Source of the DNA: Trichoplax adhaerens
Lineage: Eukaryota; Placozoa; Uniplacotomia; Trichoplacea; Trichoplacidae
NCBI RefSeq assembly: GCF_000150275.1
Contig: NW_002060961.1
Location: 390,393-454,392 of the forward strand
DNA length: 64,000 bases
Direction of reading: 5' to 3'
A program made the position numbers and the translations under genes. How positions within the stretch are numbered: the stretch's first letter is position 1; the number at the start of each line of letters is the position of its first letter. Below the pieces are notes generated by a model. That model did no database searches. It was not told the origin of the DNA and was given only the letters and a program-made list of their open reading frames with translations. This document shows, in pieces, positions 34,801 through 44,882 of the stretch.

Positions 34801-37800
34801 TATCAATTAAAATAGCCGCATCAGATGCAATTATTGATGATCAACCACAGCTCGATATCAATCAATTTGAAATTAAAATACAAATTACCAAGCCGCTGAC
34901 CAACGGAAGGCTAGGAATAACCTTATGTTCAGGAAATATCACAGATGGTTGTCAAATTGGGTAAATTATAGAAATTGCTGTGATTCTTATTGCAATACAT
35001 TCGCTCCAAGTCTAATAGTCTACAAATTGGTAGAGAATTCTTTTTTATACCTATTTAATTTTATGTTTTCCTTTCCTTGCTATTTCATAGCCACGTTGGT
35101 TATACTGTAGCAATCTTCTATAAATGGTGTTAATTATTCCTTTAAGATATTAATTTCCGTCAAGATACGTAGTTCTATCAGTCATTTTGGTATTCATCAA
35201 TTAAAATGGATACTAAAAGTGCTGTATTAAATATCAATTCCGCCACGATAAATGACATTATTTCCAAGATTGTCTATTAGTTTTTTATTCCGTTAAAGTA
35301 CCGAAGAGGATTATATCATAAATTTCATCCATCGTTTTTTATGATAATATAAAGTTGCTTTACATATCGATCTAATTACAATTAGTTACGTTACCTTGAA
35401 GATTATGGTTTTCATTTTTAGTACTGCTTAATAGCATATCAAGATTTTTTAACATTAATGGTGCGACCATTGAGAGCTTAACTGATCTTAAGTTAGAACT
35501 CCATTGTGAAAATAATCTATTTCTCTTTTTTTAGAGAATTTACCAATAATAGTCTATGGTGCCAATGTGGCACTACTTTTGAGGGTGCCTCCATTACAGT
35601 GGATTCAAGTTCTGATGGAAGGGTCTTATATTTACGTCAAAACGTATCAAAGCCCTTCAACAATGATACTTTTGCTTTACTTCTTCGTGATTATGTCGTT
35701 TTCATGACCGGTCTAATGGCGCCTGCAAGTAACTTCACTACAGCGCAAATAACTTTCTCGATTGTCTATAACGGGAACACCAGTATACCAAGTACTGCAA
35801 GCATTACTTTCTTGACTGCTTCCTTAAATCCAACAGTTTGCCTAGATTCAATACAGGTACAGCTATCTTTTAAATACATTGCTAGCCTAAAAGCTGATAT
35901 AATTGCATCTGTAGTTGTAGTTTTCCATTGCAATAAAGCGTTAGTGGACGATCAATTGCCGTAGCTGCAGAGTATTTTAGAATACGGTATTATTCTGGAA
36001 GTGATTTTCATATGGCTGGAGCCTGGATGTATTATCTTTTCTTTTTATGATTTAAAATTTGTTCTTGGATGAGAAGCCAATCAGTGCATAATTTTTTTGA
36101 TCGAAAAATATTATTGTAACTGCTGCAAGGATTTCGATCTTACATACTTATATCCAACTTTAAACACTACAAAAGGAGGTTAACTTCCATAGTGTGTCTT
36201 CTTGTAGTCTCGAATTTTTCTTAGGCTGATAAATTAACATTGAAGTCTTTTACTTTCTGGATATTAGAATTGTAATTACAAGGTAGAAATTGGCGAGAAA
36301 ACAACGTGTGTTAACGTTATTCCTCCTACAATTCAACTCCATTATAACTACTTGATATCCAATATCACGGCTTCATTGCAATACGTCGATCCTGATCAAA
36401 TATTAGCGATAAATAACACGGATGGATTTGTCATTCAACAAGTTAGTTTATAAGCCTTAAGGAGTATCAAAAAACTTCGTATTAGAAATATTATTTTCTA
36501 CTGTTAATTCTATAACGTGCTTTATCCAATTTTAATTCGCTTAAGACAGTTAAGTATTTGAGTAAAAACTGAGTTTCGTTTCGTAATCTCATTTCCGTAA
36601 AATTATTATTTTTCTTCCAGCCTAGCAACAATACCTTAATCATCACTAGTAATGATGTGGCAACATCACCTGATCGCTTTCTGCTTCCACTACGAAATTT
36701 GCAATATTGTTATTTAAAGATAGGAAATATTATTGCCAATCAAGCCGATGTATCTAATAAGTAAGTTTAAGATAGGCCTCGAACCCAAATGAAATATTGG
36801 TTACTGTGATTTCGTATGGTTTATCGTAATAGCGTCCTATCTTAGATTATTACGAGTTTATCATATACTACTAAAAGAGAATCTAGGATTTCCCTTAGTA
36901 ATATGCACTTATGTCTCTATAGATGTATAATTAATGGCTAGAATATTCTTTTACTTAATTTTGTGCAGTGCTTATGTTACATCCCTCAATTACATATGGA
37001 ATTTCTCTAGTTTTTTTGCTTCCTGTGCGAAAAATTAGTCAAAATTTTAATATAGCTCTCGCAACAGTTCTTCATTTCATAAGGCTTACTTACATTGAAG
37101 CACGAAAGTAGAATAAATAGATTAGCGCCGTATCTTAGATTATTATCATGTACTACTAGAAGAAAATATAGGATTCCTCTAAGTAATCTGTAGTTATGCT
37201 TCTATGGATGTATAATTGAGAATAGCTACTAGCTATTCTGCTATTCAATGTTATTCAATACTTATGTTATATTCCTCAATTGCACGAGGAATTTCTTCAG
37301 TTTATTGCTTTCTATGTAGAAATTGAGAAAAATAGTCAAAATTTTAGTATAGTTTTTGCAACGGTTCTCCATTTTATAACGGTTACATTAATGGATGGAA
37401 GTAGAATAAATAGAAAACATGAGCTAGGATATATATATATATATATATGTATATATAATATACTCGTATCACAGTAATTACGAGTAGAAGATTGTTTAGG
37501 CACGCAGAAATTATTTCTCATCTTCCATAGCTTAATATATGAAATGGTAAAGAAGCTTGATCCCCTAAATTAATGTTATGGATATCATTACCTTGATGGG
37601 CATTAACTAATTATTTTTTGGATCATAATGTTGCGGTAATTATAGCATTTAATACGATTTTATTTACTTGTAATTGCTACTAGATTTGTAGATATTACTG
37701 CGACGGGTAGCAATGGCATAACAAGTAACACTGTACAAAGTGAAATTACAGTTAAGTTATCATGCATTAGCCAGAATATTATCCAAATCGAAAATTATCA

Positions 37801-39721
37801 ACAGCTGAAGAATGCCGGCCGCTGCCAAGAAGTACAAGAGTTAGATATTAATTGTCTAGGAAATCAGCAAAGCTGTGATATAGATTCTCTCAAGCCGTTA
37901 GAGAATATTACCGTAAGTAGAGACTTATACTATCTCTATTTTATTATTTGTTTAATAAGGAGTGACAAAACGTGCTGAGGTATTCCAAGCCTGCTTCATT
38001 ATAATAATCTGCTGTTTATTGTACCGTATTACTCTATTTTATGCTGATTTGCAAATAGAAACTATTTTTTATAATTTAATGGCAGTTAAATTTCATGGCT
38101 TCACTAGGTTATTCGGGAAGTTTTACGTATTCGCGGTTTGCCAATCGTCGATTTAGCTGGCTTAGAAAATATATTGCAACTTGGTGGCATTGAAATTAAT
38201 GACAATTCACAATTAATTAGTCTTGTTGCTTTAGCAGCTAATGCGCCAAATAATACCTCCGTTTTCGTTAACGACATTGCTAGTAGAGCTATTATTCGCT
38301 ATAATAATCAATTAATCGATATTTCTATCCTACGTCGAGCTAAGGCTGTTTCAGGTATTGAAATTAATAACATTGTACCTATTATGATTAATATTTTCGT
38401 TATTAAGTATGAAATACGTCACATATTGATTTTTGACCTTTTCTAGTGGATTTACAATAGAAAATTGTCTAGTATGAGTAGATAGATCTAAATGATAGCT
38501 AGAATTTGTAAATGTTGTAATGATATTTCGCAGGGAATCTACACCTGGAAGGAAACGAAAATCTATATAATATATCTGCTTTATCCGGAATTCAGGAAGT
38601 CGGAGGAAATTTATACATTGGCAATTTATTCATTTCTAATTTAGACATTTTTCAGAATTTAAAATCAATTCGAGGGTCCTTGTATCTCTTTCAAAATCAA
38701 GTAGGTTATTAATAAGTAACAGGATCAGACAAATATAATTTATCGTCATACTTTAATAGACGATAACTAGTTACAGTTTAGTGAGAAGTATCCAGTTAGC
38801 TTGAATTTTCAGTAACGGTATAATTTAGATTTTACTGACAACGTAGCTGTAGGCCATGATAAATTAAAATGTAGCTGATCTAATTGTATATGCTATAGCT
38901 GGAGTATTATTTAATTTAAATTTATTCTTATGTAAGCATTATCAACCTTATTACACTAAACTGCAAGTCTTGATGTTACAAATACATCTGCAGAGTAGAT
39001 AAATCTTAAAAGGAATCTAACTATAGAGTCAATTGAACTGTAAAATATCGACAAACTTAAAGCATGTTAAATTCAGCTAAGACAGCGTGGTATTATTCAT
39101 GAAGTAATAGCTTATGTTAAGGCTGTTTTGATAGGATATTATAGCTCTAAATATTTATCGGACATAACTAATTAGCATGTTTGAGGTTGTGTTTAATCGT
39201 CATGCTTTTTACCTGCCATTCTTTTGATTTTTGTCAGAATTTAGTCAACGTCAATGGCTTGAGAAATGTACGAAGTATAGGAGGCATCGTATTTGTTATG
39301 CTAAATAATTTATTACAGAATCTAGATGGAATAGCCAATTTAACAACTATAGGTCAAAGGGTTTATATTCAGCTTAACAATAATCTGTGCTTTGTTGGGA
39401 AAGAATTAGTTGACGATCTTAATTTTTGGCAGGTAATATTAATTTCTTATAAAGAAAAACAATATTTAATTCTAACTTTCGTTAACTTAATTTTTTTCAT
39501 CTTTCTCTCAATCTCATTCTTATGAACGTGTAATATTTTATGATGTGCTTAATACGGATCAGACAATACAACCCGCCGATGCTGCAAAATTAAATTTCGT
39601 TGCATATAATGGAGATTGCCCTAGTTACAGGAATTGCACGAATTACGGGAATCCATGCGCTGTCTCTATCAGCTCGCTATGCCAAAACGCAAATCAAAGT
39701 TATTCCTGTAACAATAACTAA
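25860..39721 (+). CDS. Large secreted multidomain protein: laminin-G-like, Y-x-N repeats, cadherin, receptor L domain
   Basis: Exons: 25860-25932, 26193-28061, 28414-29688, 30053-30362, 30643-30975, 31095-31420, 31518-31848, 32304-33619, 34000-34427, 34599-34960, 35535-35856, 36283-36441, 36621-36760, 37684-37912, 38108-38354, 38534-38700, 39238-39432, 39563-39721; 2746 aa, every phase closing. Exon 1 encodes a signal peptide (MNLLMLFSYVIVNWML). Three laminin-G/LamGL-like domains follow (about 90-265, 285-475, 530-710) with a Cys cluster between the second and third. Then come about ten repeats with the signature Y..IL..L.Y.N...R.I....D....I.I...ND..P.V.LNG, one cadherin repeat near 947-1050 (VENSPPG, DYEQQSSYNL, LNINDN), and at about 2430-2746 a receptor-L domain (LENIT, GNLHLEGNENL, GGNLYI, Cys-rich end). 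No transmembrane segment is seen and NxS/T sites abound. The repeats resemble the calsyntenin post-LamG region and CSPG-type repeats. Probably an extracellular matrix or adhesion protein; function unknown. Confidence 0.85.
33771..33970. repeat. Intronic ~98-bp tandem duplication
   Basis: Two copies, about 33771-33868 and 33869-33970, in the intron before exon 9 of the large secreted protein gene. Shared blocks include ctataaattt, atataagctatcatt, and cgattttattattcgcattt, followed by accgaaatcag. Copies are diverged, and neither contains an exon. Confidence 0.7.
36831..37415. repeat. Intronic 293-bp tandem duplication
   Basis: Copy 1 (36831-37123) starts agcgtcctatcttagattat; copy 2 (from 37124) starts agcgccgtatcttagattat. 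Colinear matches run throughout, including tctatggatgtataatt, cttatgttatattcctcaat, agtcaaaattttagtatag and gaagtagaataaatag. It sits in the 923-nt intron before the exon that opens the L-domain part, and accounts for that intron's length. Followed by an (AT)n stretch near 37430-37460. Confidence 0.8.
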
Positions 39722-39803
39722 CAGATTATTACATTGCATTTATAAAGTTGATGGTGATGCTTCATAATATTTCAAGCTGCTGACCTTATATTTCTTTGTT
39801 TTA

Positions 39804-39809
39804 AATAAA
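39804..39809 (+). terminator. Candidate poly(A) signal AATAAA
   Basis: A perfect AATAAA lies 83 nt after the stop codon of the large secreted protein gene, supporting its 3' end here. Cleavage site not determinable. Confidence 0.55.
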
Positions 39810-40356
39810 TCAATATTAGGCAAAAAGACTTAAAAAAGTAACCGTAAATATTTTAAGCTTACAGTACCAGAAACCTAACATTAGCTGATTGAAGTTACTG
39901 TAAAAGCTATTGATAAGAGATAATGTAACATAATAACAAGTAAATGGAAAATATTTATATAAGAGTAATTTCATATTAATTAGCTAAAATTGTTTTTAAG
40001 TAACCTACTTCATACTTCAGTGATTTTAATTCAAAGAGTAAAATGATTTCAGAAAATTCTTTCTTATTGTATAATGTACTAATCATGAACGAATATGGCA
40101 TTACAATATCATGTTCATGTAAATGATTGTAATAAGTTATGTTTATTAATAATTTTCATCATTATCTAAGTCATGTTACAGTTGCAAGTTTTGCAAAATA
40201 TTGAGATAATATACGCATACACGTACGTATATCAATAATTTAGGCTATTAAAATTGACTAATAATTAATACACATTAAAACTATTTTTTGGCTAAGCATT
40301 TCAATATTTAATTATTTAGATTTATACAATATTGACCGGCATATTTATAGCAAATA

Positions 40357-42488
40357 TTATTCATTATCTCCTCGATCTTCATTTGTAGTCTCGATAGGGG
40401 GGATATCTGCGTGTCCGCTAATGCGCGATGCTAGGCTACGCTTCTTTCTCGGCTGATATTAATACAAATAATAAATAAAATTAACACTCAATAAAAGCTC
40501 TTGAAGGTAATCCGGCTATAGAAGACTGACCTTCTTTGGCTTCTTTACACTATTATGGATTAATTCGATATGTCTCTTTAATGATGACTAATAAACAGAT
40601 CATTAATGATTAGTATGATACTACAGGCATAGTGGTATTTGTAGGTCACGATATTGCAAAATTCTTACGATATTATTATTTACTATATAATACCAAGGAT
40701 AATTAGAGACTTGCCTTGTAAGGAAATTGTTCTTCACATATTGTACATGAAAATAGTCGATGCTGTTGGTGATGGGATCGAATATGAGAAATCATATTAT
40801 TTCGCTAGGTGGTTATCAAACACATGCAGTATATTAGTCAGGGATGGTGGTAGATTTCAATTTACGACATGACACAGTAATCGTAAGGACAATAATTTAC
40901 CCGAGTAAACTGACGATTACATATCGGACAAGGGAATAATATTCTTTCTGCATGATGTATTTTAAGATGTTCTTTCAACTGTTAATTAGATTATACACAA
41001 GATTATATATTATATCTGTGGTGAGACGGAATCGATATGTTGCATCACAGTGGATATCTACAAATACTGTTAAAAACTTCCTTACCAGTCTATTACTGGA
41101 AAGCAATTTGCCACACTCTTTGCATTTAAGTTCTAGTGATGAATAATTAAGGTAAAATATGTCAACATTTACTTTATTATTGCCATCGCCTTTACTATTT
41201 GTAAGGTGTACAGCACATAACACTCTGCATATACACGTACATCTTTAATTGTTTACGTTTTTGCTACTCACCTTTAGACTTATGGGTGCTAGCTATGTGT
41301 TTCCTTAGTAATAAATATGTCTCACATACTACAGAGCAGTCTTGGTATGTGCAAGGGTATCCTGGTAATGTCATGAAAATTAGTTATTCAGCAAAGATTT
41401 TATTCGTGTGTTTAGACCAAATGAGAAATTTAAGTTGCCATCGACTTTAAAAAAATATATATACATATATACGTGTATATATAAGCAGTATGAGAAAGTA
41501 TCTGTCTAGATTACCTTGATGAACTTTTTCATGTCTAATTAATTTGCTTTTGGTTGAAAAAGTTTTGTTACAGTCTTTATGTTTACATGTGAAGCCGTTA
41601 TGACGATTAAGCTGCTCGAGGTTTTCTTCGGTTTGAAATGACTATAATTTGATTGATTATATAATTACGTTATTGCTTACAAAAGTACAGTAGAGTATAG
41701 TACATAGGATAGATTATTAAGTGATTGTAGCAACTTTGGTATACGCATACGTATGCAAGAAAGATTAAAAGTGAAAGACTGAGAGTATTACCTTGCAGTT
41801 ACTTTTCTGATGACGTATAAGATTTGATCGGTACATAAAAACTTTACCACAGGAGCATACTGATGCTGGTCGTAACGTTTGATGTAGAATTGCATGGCGC
41901 TGTAAGTGATATTGCCTAGTAAATGTCTTACCGCAGCCTTTAAATGTGCAGGAATATGGTCTCTGAATAGTAACAACATAAGAAAATTTACAGTTAATAT
42001 TAATTCTAAGCAAATTACCATTTGTTGTTCTAAAATTCTGCATTAACCTATCGTCAAGTATTCTAGGTCAATACACTTTCCTAATGGAACCCATACAAGA
42101 ATATACATAGATAGAGATATTGAATATACACCTTCTTTACGCCACTCATGCACTTACTGTATAGTGAATTAGATATAATCAAAATGGCATCGATACGTTT
42201 GTTACAGAATTTATAAGTTAGTTTTACTATAGTCAACTCTTCCCCATGTAGATTACAGTCTACACGTAGGTTATGAATGAATACGTTAAGATGATAATCG
42301 CAAGCAACATTTCAATATTGATATCTAACATTAACAAGCAGCATAGATAATTTACAGCCACAAATAAGAACTAGAATCATTACAACGGTTGATAGACTGA
42401 CCTCGCCACTATGGATAATTGAATGTTGAGTAAGATGAGCTAATTTTTGAAATGATTTTTGGCATCCATCATAGCTGCATGTATACAT
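40357..42488 (-). CDS. GTF3A: Transcription factor IIIA, C2H2 zinc-finger protein
   Basis: Binds the 5S rRNA gene internal control region and 5S RNA to start RNA polymerase III transcription (family knowledge). Exons: 42488-42402, 41962-41792, 41641-41515, 41361-41272, 41132-41086, 40978-40901, 40804-40715, 40587-40531, 40452-40357; 280 aa, phases closing. Eight C2H2 fingers are visible (such as CSYDGCQKSFQKLAHLTQH, CTFKGCGKTFTRQYHLQRH, CPICNRQFTRRNNMISH), with finger 3 atypical (closely spaced cysteines, last His replaced by Cys). The diagnostic C-terminal tail KKPRKKRSLASRISG matches the conserved TFIIIA KRSLASxLSG motif. The family has nine fingers, so an N-terminal exon may be missing: the chosen ATG sits just before finger 1, and an in-frame stop lies upstream in the same open segment. 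The intron after 40715 uses a GC donor. Head to head with SPATA4. Confidence 0.93.
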
Positions 42489-42545
42489 GTTGATAAAAAA
42501 ATAAATAATAATGCTCGAATGGACTCCAGCTCGCTTGCTACCATC

Positions 42546-42677
42546 TTAATGAAGCGTTGTCATGGTCAAATCATCTGGAATAGGATGCTTCATGCAAGTT
42601 AACCAATACTGTCGCTCTTGCTGTAAGATTTTTCCTATATCTAAAAATTTTTCGATCAATGCCGCAGCTCGGAGCAT
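42546..42677 (-). CDS. Possible 43-aa small protein upstream of GTF3A
   Basis: ATG at 42677 to TAA at 42546, with an in-frame stop (TAA) two codons before the ATG. The product begins MLRAAALIEKFLDIGKILQQ and continues ERQYWLTCMKHPIPDDLTM. Its composition is protein-like rather than low-complexity: an amphipathic helix followed by a Trp/Cys/His/Pro stretch. It lies 57 nt upstream of the GTF3A start on the same strand, so it could be an upstream ORF, part of an unrecognised 5' exon, or chance. I do not recognise a family. Confidence 0.3.
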   Translation of the reverse strand: MLRAAALIEKFLDIGKILQQERQYWLTCMKHPIPDDLTMTTLH

Positions 42678-42820
42678 TAATTATCGGCTGATCTTGCAAA
42701 GCAGCTCCACGAAGTGTCGGTAGGTTGTACTATAACCGTACTGTAGAGTACTGTAGTTACTATGGATTCCATGCCAGCGGATCTATTTCGTAGGGTGGTC
42801 AATAATTGAGGAGCCATAGA

Positions 42821-42944
42821 CGACATTATTTTTGCTAATAATTTATAGTTGGTGCTGTAGTTTATCCTATACTATACTCAGTCAGTATATCATAGTAGTA
42901 TACGGCATCTCGCTACTGAAAATTGTGCGTAAAAATAATGTCAC
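42821..42944. mobile_element. MITE-like inverted-repeat element, copy 1
   Basis: cgacattatttttgc (42821-42835) is mirrored by gcgtaaaaataatgtcac ending near 42943. The shared terminal core GACATTATTTTT also ends the element at 47036-47178. No transposase and no clear target-site duplication. Confidence 0.5.
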
Positions 42945-43229
42945 TACAGGTGTAAAACCGGTGTCCCTCCCCGAGGCGGATCAAATCAACGTCATCCTTA
43001 TTGCGCATGACTGCAGAAATGATCGTACGTTACTCGTATCCTAGTAACTGGATCGGGTGCACAAAGGCTAAATCGTTGATAGTGTTGCTACGCAACTTAG
43101 TTCTGCTAGAAGCAGAGAGAGATTTGACTATTTTATTTACAGTAGGACTGTTCGTCAAGATTACTGTGGTAGAGTTATAAAACTCAAAAAGTTACTGTAA
43201 GTTATCATCAAAAGGACTGAAACGATATC

Positions 43230-44882
43230 ATGAGCGGTTTGGCGAGAGAAGTGATTAAGTGGTTACAAAGTTTGGATCTATCGGTGTCTGTAAAGTATCC
43301 AAAAAGGTATCAAGATAACAATTTTGACTATTTTAGTAGCGTTGACAGCTATTACATGCAATATACGCACTATTATTGCTGTAAATCTCGAATAAATCGC
43401 TATTATGATATTAGTATGAAGAAGGAAAGAGAGATAGTTGGTGAAAACGAATAGATATGATGAAAGCTATTTATTTCCATATTGAATACCAACTCAATCT
43501 TTTACTGTACTTCATTAGGGATTTCGCAAATGGATTCTTGGTTGCTGAGATCTTTTCTTGGTACTTCCCACAAGAGATACATATGCATTCTTATTATAAT
43601 GCTCCATCCCTACCTAAAAAAATTGGAAATTGGTCTCAATTAGAAAGGGTAAATCGATTTTCATCTGTCCGAACTACGATACGAACTGATAAGAATGATA
43701 TCACATAGCGTTAATTATGTTCTAGTTCAACGTTAGAGTAAACAAAATTAGATATTTGGTTTAGAAAATTACGCTAATGAATCCTTAATCTTGATCCTTT
43801 TAGTTATTTAAAAAGCATGGGATTGACATTCCTAAAGTATTAATAGATGGTACAATGCATAGTAAACCTGGTGCTGCCATATTGTTGGTGGAAAGAGTAT
43901 ATACAATTTTAACGAACAGAGCGTAAGTATTATATTTAGCTGTAATTACTAACTTAGATTATTTGATCTATCCGTATGCTGACTGCTATCTAAAACATGA
44001 AATGTTTTTTATGAAAGTGTTAAAAGAACCCCTGTAAAGCATGAGCTTGACTTTTCTGACAATGGTTATCAATCTGAATTACCACCACATGCAAGATCAA
44101 CAGCGTCTCAAGTAAGATATCGTATCCGATTATGGTTATTGTATTAGATATCTTGACTACTTAATTCCGTTATTGATTTTCTAGCTCAATTTTAAATTTT
44201 TTAATACTATATTTTATTTCTAACTTTAGGCTTTAAAAAATAATTTGGCAATTACGGAATTTGACACTGACCCAGATCAAATTTTTCGAATGCAGAAGGT
44301 AATGCACGTGCTGCGTACGGTCAAAGTTTAGCGAATAAGTTTAATGTTAATTTAATTATTATTTTATAAAATTATATCTATAGGCCCAATCAATTCTGAA
44401 TAATCATATTGAAAACAGAAGGAAGGAAAGAGAGGAGAATCCAGGTTTGGGATCATTACTTATATTGCTTTCAATGTTTTCTCTTTTTAATGGAATTGAC
44501 TTTTACGATATTGTATTATCACAGAGCGCTTTGGCATTCGACCTTCAATTGGACAGCTAACTCCTCGTAAACTACCCTCTGTAAAGACAAGAAAATCTCA
44601 ACAGCGTGACTCATTAATATACCCTATGGATTCTGCAAATGGTAAAGATCGCATTCAGTTAAAATTTTAAACTTCAAACATGAGCAGATCTTTTATTTTT
44701 TTTGATTAAGTGTATGTGCTATTTAACATATTGTAATTATTATTATCATTTACACAGGTGATGAAAGGCATTCTAATGATACAGTCGAAAGTGGCCAAGT
44801 TCATTTTACAGAAATACAAGTGAAACAACTGAATAGAAATGAGCAAAATGCTCTTCGTCAATCGTTATACGCTGCTTCTTAG
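43230..44882 (+). CDS. SPATA4: SPATA4-like calponin-homology-type (DUF1042) protein
   Basis: Exons: 43230-43306, 43519-43648, 43804-43922, 44018-44111, 44230-44298, 44384-44444, 44525-44641, 44758-44882; 263 aa with all phases closing (human SPATA4 is about 305 aa). The N-terminal ~100 residues form the CH-like domain of the sperm-protein family: VIKWLQSLDLS, RDFANGFLVAEIFSWYFP, IGNWSQLER, IPKVLIDGTMHSKPGAA and LVERVYTILTNR line up with human SPATA4 RWLQGLDLS, RDFSNGFLIAEIF, LDNWAQLEKF, LIHGTIHCKAGV and IEEVYTLLTHRE. The C-terminal half is polar and low in conservation. Family members are linked to spermatogenesis and ciliary microtubules; the exact role here is inferred. The donor after 44444 is GTTTGG. 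Confidence 0.9.

Larger units (their letters stand above)
42489..43229. other. Intergenic region between divergent GTF3A and SPATA4
   Basis: About 740 bp separates the two start codons, so it probably carries both promoters. It holds a short minus-strand ORF (42546-42677) and a small inverted-repeat element (42821-42944). No TATA box of good quality was noticed. Confidence 0.5.

Noticed and set aside
25860-39721. Reading the large gene as a receptor tyrosine kinase
   Set aside because: The L domain is followed by a stop codon at 39719-39721, with no furin-like repeats, transmembrane helix or kinase before the next gene on the opposite strand.
41788-42021. Second minus-strand ORF over GTF3A exon 2
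   Set aside because: Off-frame shadow; the other frame gives two C2H2 fingers.
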